Of a stretch of 64,000 nucleotides of DNA, positions 1-9,566 are shown piece by piece. The notes under the pieces are model-generated. The model saw nothing but the letters and a program-made list of their open reading frames with translations. It was not told the DNA's origin and did no database searches. The DNA comes from Acidimicrobiia bacterium (GTDB taxonomy: Bacteria > Actinomycetota > Acidimicrobiia > IMCC26256 > JAOSJL01). Positions within the stretch are counted from its first letter, which is position 1. Each line of letters opens with the position of its first letter. The translations under genes and the position numbers were made by a program. The stretch is from positions 1 to 64,000 of the forward strand of contig JAOSJL010000003.1 of NCBI GenBank assembly GCA_027494115.1, given 5' to 3'.

Positions 1-122
1 GGCGTGCGATGAAGGTACCACCTCCGACGTAGGCCCACCAAGGCGGCCGGCGGGTCGGGACGGCGCCGGCTGTGTGAGATGCCCCCGGTACACACCCCGC
101 GCAGAGCCGATGCGGGCTCGGG

Positions 123-128
123 TAGGTT
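123..128 (+). promoter_or_regulatory. Leaderless -10 box (TAGGTT) for the GHMP kinase
   Basis: TAGGTT lies exactly six bases before the GTG at 135. That spacing puts the expected transcription start on the start codon. The same TAGNNT-N6-start layout recurs at other genes in this window, which is why 135 is preferred over the ATG at 131. Confidence 0.5.
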
Positions 129-134
129 CGATGC

Positions 135-1189
135 GTGGCAACCGGAGAGGCTCGGGAAGTCACCACGGTCGTGGCCCGGGCGCCCGTCCGCATCTGCGAC
201 GCGGGCGGGTGGACCGACACCTGGTTCGCGCGGACCGGCCTCGTCTGCAACCTTGCGGTGGGCCCGGGCGTCGAGGTGCGGGTGCGCCACGAACCACGCT
301 CCGGCTCGGCGACGGTCGTGCTCGACGTAGCCGCCTTCGGCGAGCGGTACGCGTTCGCTCCCGGCGAAGGCCCCGGCCGGCACCCGCTGCTCGAGGCTGC
401 GATAGCCCGTCTGCGGCCAGCCCTACGCGGGGCCGAGACCGAGATCACGATCACCGCGGCACCACCACCGGGGTGTGGCACCGGCACCTCGGCGTCGGTC
501 GTCGTGGCACTCCTCGGCGCCCTGAGCACGGCCGCCGGGCAGCACACCGCCGCTCACGAGGTCGCCGCGACGGCTCACGGCGTCGAGGCCGACGACCTGG
601 GGCTGCAGTCGGGGGTGCAGGACCAGCACGCCGCGGCGCACGGAGGCGCGTGCACGATCACCGTCGAGGAGTACCCGACGGCGTCGGTCGAACGGCTGCC
701 ACTCACGCCGGAGACCGTCGCGGCGCTCGGGCGACGCGTCGTGACCGTGTACCTCGGGCGGCCGCACAGGTCGTCGGCGATACACGAGCACGTCATCGAA
801 TCCCTCCGGCGCGACCCGCGCAGCGCAGAGCAACGGCTCGCCCCACTGCGCGATGCCGCTGCCGCCGCGGCCCGAGCGCTCGTACGCGGCGACCTCGACG
901 ACTGGGCACACGCCCTCGCGGCGAACACCGAGATGCAGGCGGGCCTGCACCCCGACCTGGTCTGTGACGACGCTCGACGCCTCATCGAAGTCGTGCGCCG
1001 ACACGGCGCGGCCGGCTGGAAGGTGAACGGAGCGGGGGTGACGGCGGCACGCTGAGCATCGTCGCACCGGATGATGCCAGCGCACTCGCGGCCATGCTCA
1101 GCGCGATTGCCGAGCACAACGAATGGCGCATCCTCGCCCTCACCCCCGACCTAGACGGCCTGCACGTGTGGACCGTGCCACCCGGCTAG
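135..1189 (+). CDS. GHMP-family sugar kinase (frameshifted near 1036)
   Basis: Predicted cytoplasmic small-molecule kinase of the GHMP superfamily, closest in style to heptose-7-phosphate or fucose kinases. The N-terminal motif RAPVRICDAGGWTDTWF (about residues 11-27) matches the substrate-binding start of such sugar kinases. The glycine-rich ATP loop PPPGCGTGTSAS falls near residues 112-123, and GWKVNGAG near residue 295 is the C-terminal GHMP motif. The frame breaks at the G-run 1034-1038; adding one G restores GAGGDGGTLSIVAPDD and a stop at 1189, giving about 351 residues. The start is GTG at 135. No sugar-nucleotide pathway partner is adjacent, so the substrate is not determined. The family call is firm; the exact sugar is not. 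Confidence 0.8.
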
Positions 1190-1199
1190 CTCCAAAGGC

Positions 1200-1244
1200 A
1201 GGGGCGTCGATAGACCACACGTCGTGTGGTCTATCGACGCCCCT
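1200..1244. repeat. Perfect 21-bp-arm palindrome, copy 1 of a repeated extragenic element
   Basis: The left arm GGGGCGTCGATAGACCACAC at 1201-1220 is perfectly complementary to 1224-1243, with an A/T pair extending it to 1200 and 1244 and a 3-base loop. It lies between two convergent genes (stops at 1189 and 1263), so it could terminate both transcripts, although it lacks a T-run. A close copy at 13207-13243 shares the same core, which points to a repetitive palindromic element. Confidence 0.75.
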
Positions 1245-1262
1245 CCCGGGTTGGGGGCGACG

Positions 1263-3077
1263 TCAGGCGACCTCGGGGGCGGGGGCGGACTCGGCGTGGT
1301 GCGCCGACCACGACCGGTACAGCGTCGAGTAGCGGCCGCCGGTCTCGAGGAGCTCGGCGTGGGTACCGACCTCCGCCAGGCGCCCTTCATCGATGACGGC
1401 GATGCGGTCCGCACGGGCCGCCGTCGAGAGCCGGTGCGCGACCACGACGACGGTCCGCCCCTCCATCAGGCGCTCCAGCGCCATCTCGACAGTGTGCTCC
1501 GTGCCCGGATCGAGGTTCGATGTCGCCTCGTCGAGCACCAGGATCGCCGGGTCCGCGAGCGCGGCGCGCGCGAGCGACACGAGCTGGCGCTCCCCCGCCG
1601 AGAGGCGCGACCCCCGCTCGCGCACCTCGGTCTCGAGGCCCTCGGGGAACAACCGGAAGCGGTCGCCGATCCCCAGGTCGTCGAGAGCGGCATCGACCTC
1701 GTCGTCGGACGCCTCGGGGCGACCGACGCGCACGTTGTCGCGGATGGTGCCCGCGAAGAGGAAGCCTTCCTGCGGTACCACGACGAGGCGCTCGCGCAGC
1801 GACTGCAGCGTCGCGTCGCGCAGGTCGACGTCGCCGACGCGCACGCTCCCCTCCCGCGGGTCGTAGAACCGGGCCAGGAGCTTCGCCAGCGTCGACTTGC
1901 CCGCACCCGTCGGCCCGACGAGCGCGACGCGCTCCCCCGGCTCGATCCGCAGCGAGACGTCGGTGAGCACCGGCTCGGAGACGTAGGCGAAGGTCACTCC
2001 CTCGACGACTATCGGTCCGCTCTCGGGGAGGTCGACGGCACCGGGCCGCTCGGGTATCGACATCGGGGTGTCGAGGAGGCCGAAGAGCTTGTTCAACGCC
2101 GCGCCGGCCGACTGGATCGTGTTGTACAGCTGGCTGAGCTGCTGCACCGGCTCGAAGAGGTTGTTGAGGTACAAGACGAACGCCGCAACCGTCCCGACGG
2201 TCACGAGATCGCGATCGACCATTGCGCCGCCGACGCCGATGATCACCGCGGTGCCTGCCACGCCGGCGAACTCCACGACCGGGAAGTAGCGGGCCGAGAT
2301 GCGCACGGTCTGGAGGTTCGCGTCGTACTGCGCCTCGTTCGTCTTCGAGAACCGCCTCGTGAACGAGCCCTCCCTCGCGAACGCCTGCACTACCCGCACT
2401 CCCTCGAGCCCCTCCTGCAGAGTGGAGAGGTTCGTCGCAATCCTGTCGCGGACCTCCAGGTATGCGACGTTCGACACCCGCCGGAACCAACGGCTCGCGA
2501 AGTACACGGGCGGCACGATCACGAGGACGAAGAGCGCCAGCTGCCACGACATCAGCGTCACCACGAAGACCGCGCCCACGAAGAGCAGGATGTTCTGCAC
2601 GAAGACGATGAGGCCCTGCGCTATCAGCTCCTGAAGCGCGTCGATGTCCGACGTCATCCGGGCGATGAGCCGGCCTGTCTTCTCACGCTCGAAGAAGTCG
2701 AGGCCGAGCGAGACGAGGTGCCGGAACACCCTGTTGCGCAGCTCTTGGAGGAACGACTCGCCGATGCGTGCAATCAGGAGGATCACAGTCCGTGCAAGGA
2801 CGACCCCGAGGAACGCGACCACCAAGTACATCGCGACAGCGGTGTTCAGCGCGCCCGGGTCGTCGCGGCGCAGCCCGTGGTCGATGCCGTACCGGACGAG
2901 CGCCGGGCCTGAGAGCAGCGCACCGACCTGAACTATCAGGAGCAACCCCGCCACTACGATCCTGCCTCGCCACGGGCGGAGCATCCTCAAGAGCCTGCGT
3001 ATCACCCTCTGCGCCTCGTCGCGGCTGAGCGTCTCCTCCACCACGTTCTCGCCCCAGCCACGCCCTCCGCCCCTCAC
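1263..3077 (-). CDS. ABC exporter half-transporter, subunit with catalytic glutamate
   Basis: Membrane ABC exporter with an N-terminal transmembrane domain (six helices, residues about 30-320) fused to an ATPase domain, 604 residues. Walker A GPTGAGKST is near 387-395, the signature is LSAGERQ (variant of LSGGQ) near 491, Walker B ILVLDEATSNLDP is near 511 with the catalytic Glu intact, and the switch His is in AHRLS. Its GTG start at 3077 overlaps the stop of the upstream half-transporter (GTGA), so the two are translationally coupled and probably form a heterodimer. By family they export lipids, drugs or peptides; the cargo cannot be read from sequence. Confidence 0.9.
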   Translation of the reverse strand: MRGGGRGWGENVVEETLSRDEAQRVIRRLLRMLRPWRGRIVVAGLLLIVQVGALLSGPALVRYGIDHGLRRDDPGALNTAVAMYLVVAFLGVVLARTVILLIARIGESFLQELRNRVFRHLVSLGLDFFEREKTGRLIARMTSDIDALQELIAQGLIVFVQNILLFVGAVFVVTLMSWQLALFVLVIVPPVYFASRWFRRVSNVAYLEVRDRIATNLSTLQEGLEGVRVVQAFAREGSFTRRFSKTNEAQYDANLQTVRISARYFPVVEFAGVAGTAVIIGVGGAMVDRDLVTVGTVAAFVLYLNNLFEPVQQLSQLYNTIQSAGAALNKLFGLLDTPMSIPERPGAVDLPESGPIVVEGVTFAYVSEPVLTDVSLRIEPGERVALVGPTGAGKSTLAKLLARFYDPREGSVRVGDVDLRDATLQSLRERLVVVPQEGFLFAGTIRDNVRVGRPEASDDEVDAALDDLGIGDRFRLFPEGLETEVRERGSRLSAGERQLVSLARAALADPAILVLDEATSNLDPGTEHTVEMALERLMEGRTVVVVAHRLSTAARADRIAVIDEGRLAEVGTHAELLETGGRYSTLYRSWSAHHAESAPAPEVA

Positions 3078-4905
3078 GGCGCCGCCCCCGAATCGTCGAT
3101 GGAGCCGAGCGCGCCCGCACGCAGCCCGGCTGCGGCACCCTCGTCGTCGAGGCTCCCGGCGACCGCGTCGGCCTCCGCTCTGGCCAGCACCGTGCGGTAG
3201 CGCGCGTCGGTCGCGAGCAGCTCGTCGTGTCTGCCCTCGGCCACGACCCGGCCTACATCGAGGAGGACGACCCGGTCGGCCAGCGCGATCGTCGCCGGCC
3301 GGTGGGCGATGATCAGTGTCGTCCTCCCCGACATGACCTCCGCGAGCGCCTCACGGATCTCGTGCTCCTTGCTCGGGTCGACCGATGAAGTCGCGTCGTC
3401 GAGGATCAGCACGCGCGGATCGGCGATGACCGCCCGCGCGATCGCGATCCGTTGACGCTGGCCGCCGGAGAGCGAGTAGCCGTGCTCGCCGACGACGGTC
3501 TCGTAGCCCTCGGGGAGGTCCGCGACGAACTCGTCGGCTCCCGCAAGTCGAGCGCGCGCCGGACCGCCTCCATGGGGGCCTCGGGATCGGCGAACGCGAT
3601 GTTGCTGCGCACCGTGTCGGAGAAGAGGAACGTGTCCTCGAAGACGATGCCGACCGCACCCCGTACGTCGGCGAGGCGCGTCTCGCGCACGTCGGCACCG
3701 TCGATCAGCACGCGCCCGCTGTCTACGTCGTAGAAGCGCGGGACGAGCCGGGCGACGGTCGTCTTTCCCGAGGCGGTCGCCCCGACGAGCGCGACGGCCT
3801 CACCCGCTCGGATGACGAGGTCGAGGCCGTCGAGGACGGGCCGGCCCGATCCGTAGGCGAAGCGCACCCCTTCGAAGCGGACCTCGCCGGGGCCGGGTGC
3901 AAGAGGAGCGGCACCAGGGGTGTCGACGATCTCGGGCTCGGTGGCGAGGATCTCGTGGATGCGGCCGGCCGACGCCGAAGCCCGCGAGATCTGGCCGAGC
4001 AGCATGCCGAGCATCCGCAGCGGCCAGATGAGCATCAGGACGTAGAAGTTCGCTGCGATGACGGTACCGATCGTGAGGTTGCCCTCGAGCACTTGGTGAC
4101 CGCCGTACCAGAGGATCCCCACGAGGCCCAGCGTCGGCAGGAGGTCGATGAGGGGCAGGAACCCCGCGCGCAGACGGGCCTGGTCGATGGAGCGGTCGTA
4201 GACGCTCTCCGCCTCGACCGCGAGCCGGTCCACCTGGAGCCGCTCGGCCCCGAACCCCTTTACCACCCGCACGCCCGTCACGCTCTCCTCGACCACTCCG
4301 GCGAGGTCGCCCAGCTCCTCCTGGAGCGCCAGACCGACCGGGTACATCCGCCGCGTGAAGCGCGTCGCGGCGATGTTGAGGAACGGGAGGGTGCCGAGCG
4401 CAAAGAGCGCGAGCAACGGGCTGCGCGCTATGAGTATCGAGGCGACACCGACCATGGTGAGGATGCTCGCAATCGTGAGCGGTATGAGGATCACGACCAT
4501 GTGGATCTGCTGTATGTCGGTGTTCGCTCGCGCCATGAGCTGGCCGGTCTGCGCCGTGTCGTGGAACGCGAAGTGGAGCCGCTGCAGGTGCGCCACCAGG
4601 CGCATGCGGAGGTCGGTCTCGGTGCGCAGCGCCAGGCGGAACGCCACGTACCTACGCAGGCCGGTGCAGACCGCCTGCACCGACCCGACAGCGAGGATCG
4701 CGACGGTCCACCCGACGAGCGCGCCGCTGTCGTACCTCTCTATCCCACGGTCGATCGCTTCGCCGGTCAGGGTAGGGACCGAGATGCGGGCGATCGTCCA
4801 CATCATGCCCACCGCCACGCCGAGGACCACCCACCACGCGTAGGGCCGCACGGTCTCACGCATGAGACGCCATCCTGCGCGTCGCGCCACTCGCTCTGGG
4901 TTCAC
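3074..4905 (-). CDS. ABC exporter half-transporter, degenerate-site subunit (frameshifted near 3541)
   Basis: Partner of the downstream half-transporter: transmembrane domain at about residues 15-320 and ATPase domain after that, about 610 residues in total. Walker A is GATASGKTT near 375-383. Walker B reads LILDDATSSVD, with Asp where the catalytic Glu should be, while the signature LSGGQRQ is canonical. This is the asymmetry seen in heterodimeric exporters such as TM287/288 and BmrC/D, where one ATP site is non-hydrolytic. One base is missing in the short C/G run at 3540-3542; the corrected join reads ALDLRGADEFVADLPEG. GTG at 4905 is chosen because GGGGAG precedes it and no similarity exists upstream. 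Confidence 0.87.
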
Positions 4906-5055
4906 GGCCGCTCCCCGGGAACCGGGAAGCACCACGTGCGAACCCGCCCCGCCGGCGAGGCTACCAAACCTCGAATTGCACGGATCTGCAGAATGCCGGT
5001 GCTGCGACGCCCCCACCGCGTCGAGCGGAGCCCGCCGCTCGACCGTGGCGCGCGC

Positions 5056-5331
5056 TCACGCGTCGGGAGTCGCGAAGAGCTCGTCGATCATCTCCGCCAG
5101 CGCGCCTCGGGCATCTGGGGAGTCGGGGTCGCCTGCGAACACCGCGACGCGGGCGCCCGCTGCGTGCAGATCCGCGGCGAGCACACCCAGAGCGGCCTGG
5201 TCTACGCCGCAGGCGACGACCGCGGCGCCATCTTCGGCGACCGCCCGGGCCAGCGCCGCGCCGCGAAGCGTGTCGGCCCCCGCGACCAGGAGCACGCGCC
5301 CCGAGAGCGAGGGACCCCTACGCGTGTTCAT
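5056..5331 (-). CDS. Small Rossmann-like hypothetical protein
   Basis: A 91-residue protein beginning MNTRRGPSLSGRVLLVAGA. The stretch RVLLVAGADTLRGAALA followed by VVACGVD resembles the first beta-alpha-beta unit of a short-chain dehydrogenase (TGxxxGxG-like turn), but there is no YxxxK catalytic motif and the protein is about one third the usual SDR length. It is either a degenerate nucleotide-binding domain or a remnant. A TAGCAT box lies eight bases before the ATG. The gene lies between the exporter operon and the FtsH-like gene with no clear operon link. Function unknown. Confidence 0.5.
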   Translation of the reverse strand: MNTRRGPSLSGRVLLVAGADTLRGAALARAVAEDGAAVVACGVDQAALGVLAADLHAAGARVAVFAGDPDSPDARGALAEMIDELFATPDA

Positions 5332-5437
5332 GCCTGACGATGCTACGCGTAAGACGCGCGCGGGGAGCCTCTGCGCGCGACGTGCGGGACTCCCACAGTG
5401 GCCCTCGACGGAATCCGCGCCCCGATTCCCCTGTCGC

Positions 5438-7260
5438 CTACGAGTCGAGCGACTCCGCCAACCGGTGCTGGGCCTCCGCCTCGACGATTGCGTCGAGGAT
5501 CTCCTCGCCCACCAACTCCTCACGGTCGAGAAGCTGGTCGCGCAGCGCGATGACCATGTGGCGATTTGAGTCGAGCATCGTGCGCACATCGGCCTTCGAC
5601 TGCTCGAGAATCCGCTCCACCGACCGCCGGGAGTCGTCGTCGGAGAGGACCTTGCCGACGATCCCGCTCGTGACGGGGCCGGCCTCGATCGCCTCGAACG
5701 AGACCAGGGAGCCGGCCATGCCGAACGAGCCGACCATCTGCGCGGCGATCCGCGCCGCATGTGCGAGGTCACTGCTCGGGCCCGTTCCCGCCTCGCCGAA
5801 GAAGAGCTCCTCGGCCGTCATGCCCCCGAACGCGATCTTGATCACACCGAGCAGCTCCGAGCGCGAACGAGTGAATCGCTCCTCCGTGTCGGAGTGCGCC
5901 AGCAGCCCGAGGGCGTCGCGCCGCTTGATGATGGAGAGGACCTCGAGCTTGCGGTTCTGCCCCACGAGGTGAGCTATCACCGCGTGGCCCGCCTCGTGCG
6001 TCGCGATCGTCTCCTTCTCGCCCTCGGTGTACTCGACAGGCTGCTTCAGGCCGATCTCCTCGGTGAGCTTCGCCTGTTGCACGTCGTGCCAGTCCATCGC
6101 GTCGCGCCCTCGCGCAGCGCCCAGACGAGCCCCTCGTCGAAGAGGTGCTCGATCATCACCGGCGAGTACCCGAAGGTCATCGCGGCGAGCGCGTCGCGCC
6201 GTTCCTCCTTGTCGAGCTCGGGAACGTGCGCCTTGCGGCCGAGGTAGTAGTCGATGATGTCGCGGCGTCCGGAACGACCCGGTAGGTCGAAGTGGATCGA
6301 GCGGTCGAATCGACCCGGACGCAGCAGCGCGGGGTCGAGATCAGATGCCCTGTTCGTCGCCCCGATGACGAGGATGTTCGAGGTCGCGGGAGGGCGCTTC
6401 CTCACCTGTCGTGACGCCGGCAGCCAACGGTTCACCTTGTCGATGAGCGCGCCGCGTATCCGGCTCCCGCCAGTTGGGTGATCGAAGGACTGGAGCTGGA
6501 TCAGCAGCTCGTTGACGACACCACTGATCCCCTCGGCGGCAGCGCGATCGACCGTACGATCGAGGCCGACGGGCAACGGCGCAGATCGCATCCCGCTGCG
6601 TGCGCCGGCGATGGCATCGATCTCCTCGATGAAGCCGATTGCACCTCCCTCTTCACGCGCGGCCTTACGGAGCGACTTGAAGAAGGATCGGATCTTGCGA
6701 TTCGTCTGCCCGTAGTACATCGACTGGAATGCCGAGGCCGAGACGAAGAGGAACGGCACCCCGGCCTCACGGGCCATCGCCTTCGCCATGTAGGTCTTGC
6801 CGGTACCGGGTGGTCCTTCGAAGAGGATCGCCTTGCGCGGGTTGCCGCCCATGCGGTCGCGGAAAGTCTTGTAGGCGAGGAAGAGATTGAGGGTCTTGAC
6901 GACCTCGTCGCGCACGATGCCGAGACCGACGACGTCGTCGAATCCGACGGTCAGCTCGCTCGCCTGGTACCTGACGTGCGGGGAGCGGCCCGCCGCGAGA
7001 AGCGGGATGAGCAGCGCGCCGCCGAGCAGGATGACGAGCAGGAACGCAGGGACCAGCTCCGCGTTGCTCTCCGAGATCTGCGGGAGGCCCGGTCGCACGG
7101 GGTTGCCCGACGCGATCCGCAGCCAGAGCCAGACAGTGAACGGCCCCAGGAAGACGAGGGCCCGCCAGAGGCGGCGGCGGCGGGTCCGCTCGCGCTGCCT
7201 GACGACGTCGACCGTGGCGCCGCGCAGCACGCCGCCTTGCCCGAGTTCCCCGAGATCCAC
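5438..7260 (-). CDS. ftsH-like: FtsH-like membrane AAA+ zinc metalloprotease (frameshifted near 6107)
   Basis: Membrane-anchored ATP-dependent protease of about 607 residues. Two hydrophobic segments (about 35-55 and 70-92) are followed by an AAA domain with Walker A GPPGTGKT near 150, a Walker B reading FIEEIDAI where most FtsH have FIDEIDA, and the second-region motif ATNRASDLDPALLRPGRFD. The peptidase domain has the zinc motif HEAGH near 421 and the third ligand in GPSSDLAHAA. One G is missing at the CCC run 6107-6109; the restored join is LREGRDAMDWHDVQQ. The GTG start at 7260 is preceded by a strong GAGGAGG. The D-to-E change in Walker B and the divergent sequence suggest a paralogue rather than the housekeeping FtsH. 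Confidence 0.87.
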
Positions 7261-7408
7261 CCGGTTCCTCCTCAGAGAGTGAGCAGCAGGTCACTTAGCG
7301 TAGCAGGATCGACGGCGCGCGCAACCCCAAAGCCGCGCCCTGTTTGGACCAGATCGGTCGCCATGGCTCCGCTGACGTCCAAACGGGGGTGGGTGGGGAG
7401 GGCGGCGG

Positions 7409-7414
7409 TAGGGT
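7409..7414 (+). promoter_or_regulatory. Leaderless -10 box (TAGGGT) for the DUF4395 gene
   Basis: TAGGGT is six bases upstream of the ATG at 7421, so transcription should start at the A of the start codon. No Shine-Dalgarno sequence precedes this ATG. Confidence 0.5.
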
Positions 7415-7420
7415 GCGCCG

Positions 7421-7848
7421 ATGGACTCGCCGGGAGCGCAGCGCCGGCCCTCGACTCCCGCAGCGTGCGCTTCGAGCAGAGCGTCGTGGCCGTGGCGATC
7501 CTCGGCGGATTCGTCTTCCGGGTCCCCGTCGTGCTGCCGGCCCTGACCGTGATCCTCGTGACCTCGGTCATCGCCGGACCGAGGCTGAACCTCTTCGTGC
7601 GGATCTACGACGCCGTCATCGCCCTGCGCATGGGTACGAGCGAGCACTTCGACGACCCCGATGAGGCGCGGCTATCCGACCTCGTCGGAGTCGGGGTACT
7701 CGGCCTCGCGACCGTCGCGATCTTCGTCGGGCTGGGAGGTCTGGCCTGGATCCTCGCGCTCGTCCAGGCGATCGCATCCGCCCTGCGCGCCACTGCCGGC
7801 ATCCATGTGGGCGCCACCGTCCACGAGCGCTTACGGCGCCGCGGCTGA
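7421..7848 (+). CDS. DUF4395-type membrane protein (frameshifted near 7450)
   Basis: Small integral membrane protein of about 142 residues. The segment DSRSVRFEQSVVAVAILGGF, then FRVPVVLPALTVILVTSVIAGPRLNLF, matches the DUF4395 pattern: charged start, two hydrophobic hairpins and a GPR turn. Another hydrophobic stretch follows near the C terminus. The ATG at 7421 is in a different frame from the body; one extra C in the CCC run near 7449 joins MDSPGAQRRP to LDSRSVRFEQ, and the total length then fits. The next gene on the opposite strand is MauE/DoxX-like, a class of membrane redox protein often found with DUF4395. Function unknown. Confidence 0.6.
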
Positions 7849-7856
7849 CCCCAGCA

Positions 7857-8341
7857 TCACCCTGGGCGCATCCGACCGGAACCTACGATCGAGACGGCGA
7901 CCACCGCGCCGAGCACGGCGATCCATGCCAGCGCCGGACCCGCCTCGGCGCCCTCCACGGGTCCCGTCGCCAGGACGCCCACCGCCAAGAGCACTACGTT
8001 CCGCACGATCGCGCGGGGCCCGGTGGGCGCCGTCGAGACCCCGAAGCACGGGCACGGCGCCCCCGCCCCACCGTTGCGACGACCACGAGCGTGAACGCCG
8101 CCACCAGCACCACCGACGCCCAGGCCGGCCACCACGAACTCGGAAACGAGACCAGCGCGACAGCGAGTGCCGCCTCGACCGCCGGCAGCAGGACGGCGAG
8201 TGGACGAGTGAGCGCGCGGGCGACTCCGAGAGCGCGCATCTGGTCCGGTACCGAACGACGGTCTCGGACCTTCGTGATCGCGGCCCACGCGAGCGCGGCG
8301 GCGAGAACGGCGCGGGCCGCGAGTGCGATCGCCGATGCCAT
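7857..8341 (-). CDS. MauE/DoxX-type membrane protein (frameshifted near 8068)
   Basis: Four-helix membrane protein of about 161 residues. The N-terminal half AWAAITKVRDRRSVPDQMRA followed by PAVEAALAVALV is typical of MauE/DoxX. After adding one base at the CCCC run 8066-8069 the frame continues as GAGAPCPCFGVSTAPTGP and two further hydrophobic segments. The C-P-C-F-G motif is characteristic of MauE, which supports maturation of disulfide-containing partners in methylamine dehydrogenase systems; here it is probably a general thiol-redox membrane protein. It faces the DUF4395 gene tail to tail (8 bp apart) and lies 35 bp downstream of the MBL-fold gene on the same strand. Confidence 0.7.
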
Positions 8342-8376
8342 CGGTCAGGGTGCTGGAAGCGGATCGCCCTGCTGCG

Positions 8377-9381
8377 TCACAGACGAGCCGGAGGTGGCGC
8401 CGCCCGCGATACGGAGACCATCGACTCGACGGGGACCAACACATCGGACCCCGGCGCGTACGCCGACATCGATCCGTCCGGCGCAGTTCGCAGGTCTACC
8501 TCGCAGACCCGGGAGCGCGCAGCCGGCGGCGCCAAGTCGAGCACCAGCCCCTCGGCCGCAGCGACCACCTCGGGGCCGCCGACGCCGGCCGAACGATCCG
8601 CCGTGGCGGTGAGTATCCGATCGATGTCGTCGTCGCCGCGTGCAGGGTCGTGGTGGAACAGGGCGAGGCAGCGCGCCCCGGCCGCCCGCGCCACGTGCAC
8701 CGCGTAGTCGACGGTGCAGTGGCCCCAGTGCTGACGACGGTCGTACTCGGAGCGCGTGTGCTGCGCATCGTGTATGAGCAGGTCGACCCCGTCGCAGAGG
8801 TCGAGCATCTCGGGCGGGACGAAGTCTTCGGCATCGCCCGGCGCGCAGCCCGGCCCGTGGTCGGGGACGTAGGCGATGGAGACGCCGTTCCACTCCACTC
8901 GGAACCCGAGCGTCGGTCCGGGGTGCCGCACCCACCTCGCCTTCACATTGGCGGAGCCGATCGCGAACTCGTCCTCGCCCATGTCGTGGAAGCTCACCGC
9001 GCCGCCGAGATCCATGGGGCGGACCGGGAAGTAGGGCGGGCGCATCAGCCCGGCGAACGCCTCCGCCAACGTGCCGTCGACCTGGCGAGGACCGAATACC
9101 TCGAGCACGGTGCCGGCGTCGTGAAGCGGCGCGAAGAACGGCAGCCCCTGAACGTGGTCCCAGTGCAGGTGGGTGAGGAGCGCCGAGCCCCGCCACGCGC
9201 GCTCCCCGGCGCCGATGCCGTACGGCCGCAGGCCTGTGCCGAGATCGAAGAGGATCGGAGGGGCACCATCGACCTCGAGCGACACGCACGACGTGTTGCC
9301 CCCATAGCGGGCGTACTGCGGGCCTTCGCAGGGCGTGGATCCCCGGACCCCGTGGAATGTGACTCGCACGCCGGCAGGCAT
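8377..9381 (-). CDS. MBL-fold metallo-hydrolase (cyclic phosphodiesterase/RNase Z-like)
   Basis: 334-residue cytoplasmic metallo-beta-lactamase-fold enzyme. It opens with VTFHGVRGSTPCEGPQYARY, the signature of phosphodiesterase-type MBL proteins, followed by DLGTGLRPYG and the metal motif THLHWDHVQG near 89-98. Further ligands are in VPDHGPG, LLIHDAQHT and LALFHHDP. The substrate is probably a phosphodiester, but that is family inference. A TATCCT box eight bases before the ATG suggests leaderless expression. The final 30 residues are low-complexity and may be non-catalytic. Confidence 0.8.
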   Translation of the reverse strand: MPAGVRVTFHGVRGSTPCEGPQYARYGGNTSCVSLEVDGAPPILFDLGTGLRPYGIGAGERAWRGSALLTHLHWDHVQGLPFFAPLHDAGTVLEVFGPRQVDGTLAEAFAGLMRPPYFPVRPMDLGGAVSFHDMGEDEFAIGSANVKARWVRHPGPTLGFRVEWNGVSIAYVPDHGPGCAPGDAEDFVPPEMLDLCDGVDLLIHDAQHTRSEYDRRQHWGHCTVDYAVHVARAAGARCLALFHHDPARGDDDIDRILTATADRSAGVGGPEVVAAAEGLVLDLAPPAARSRVCEVDLRTAPDGSMSAYAPGSDVLVPVESMVSVSRAAPPPARL

Positions 9382-9566
9382 GCCGAGGCAGGATACCCCC
9401 GGATCGCTCCGGGCGACAGTGCCGGTTGTCCCGCCCGGCGGCGATCACCTGCGGCGTGGCCTTCGAAACCGACGCTGCGACGCCCAGGGCTCCCCGTGCG
9501 TGCCGCCCGGCGCGCTCGGATCCGGACGGTGCGTGCCAGTATCACCGGCGGCACGAGAGGAACGAC

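Noticed and set aside
1..134. 3' end of a gene entering from the left edge.
   Set aside because: One frame is open but has no recognisable motif over so short a stretch, and it lies over the promoter of the GHMP kinase.
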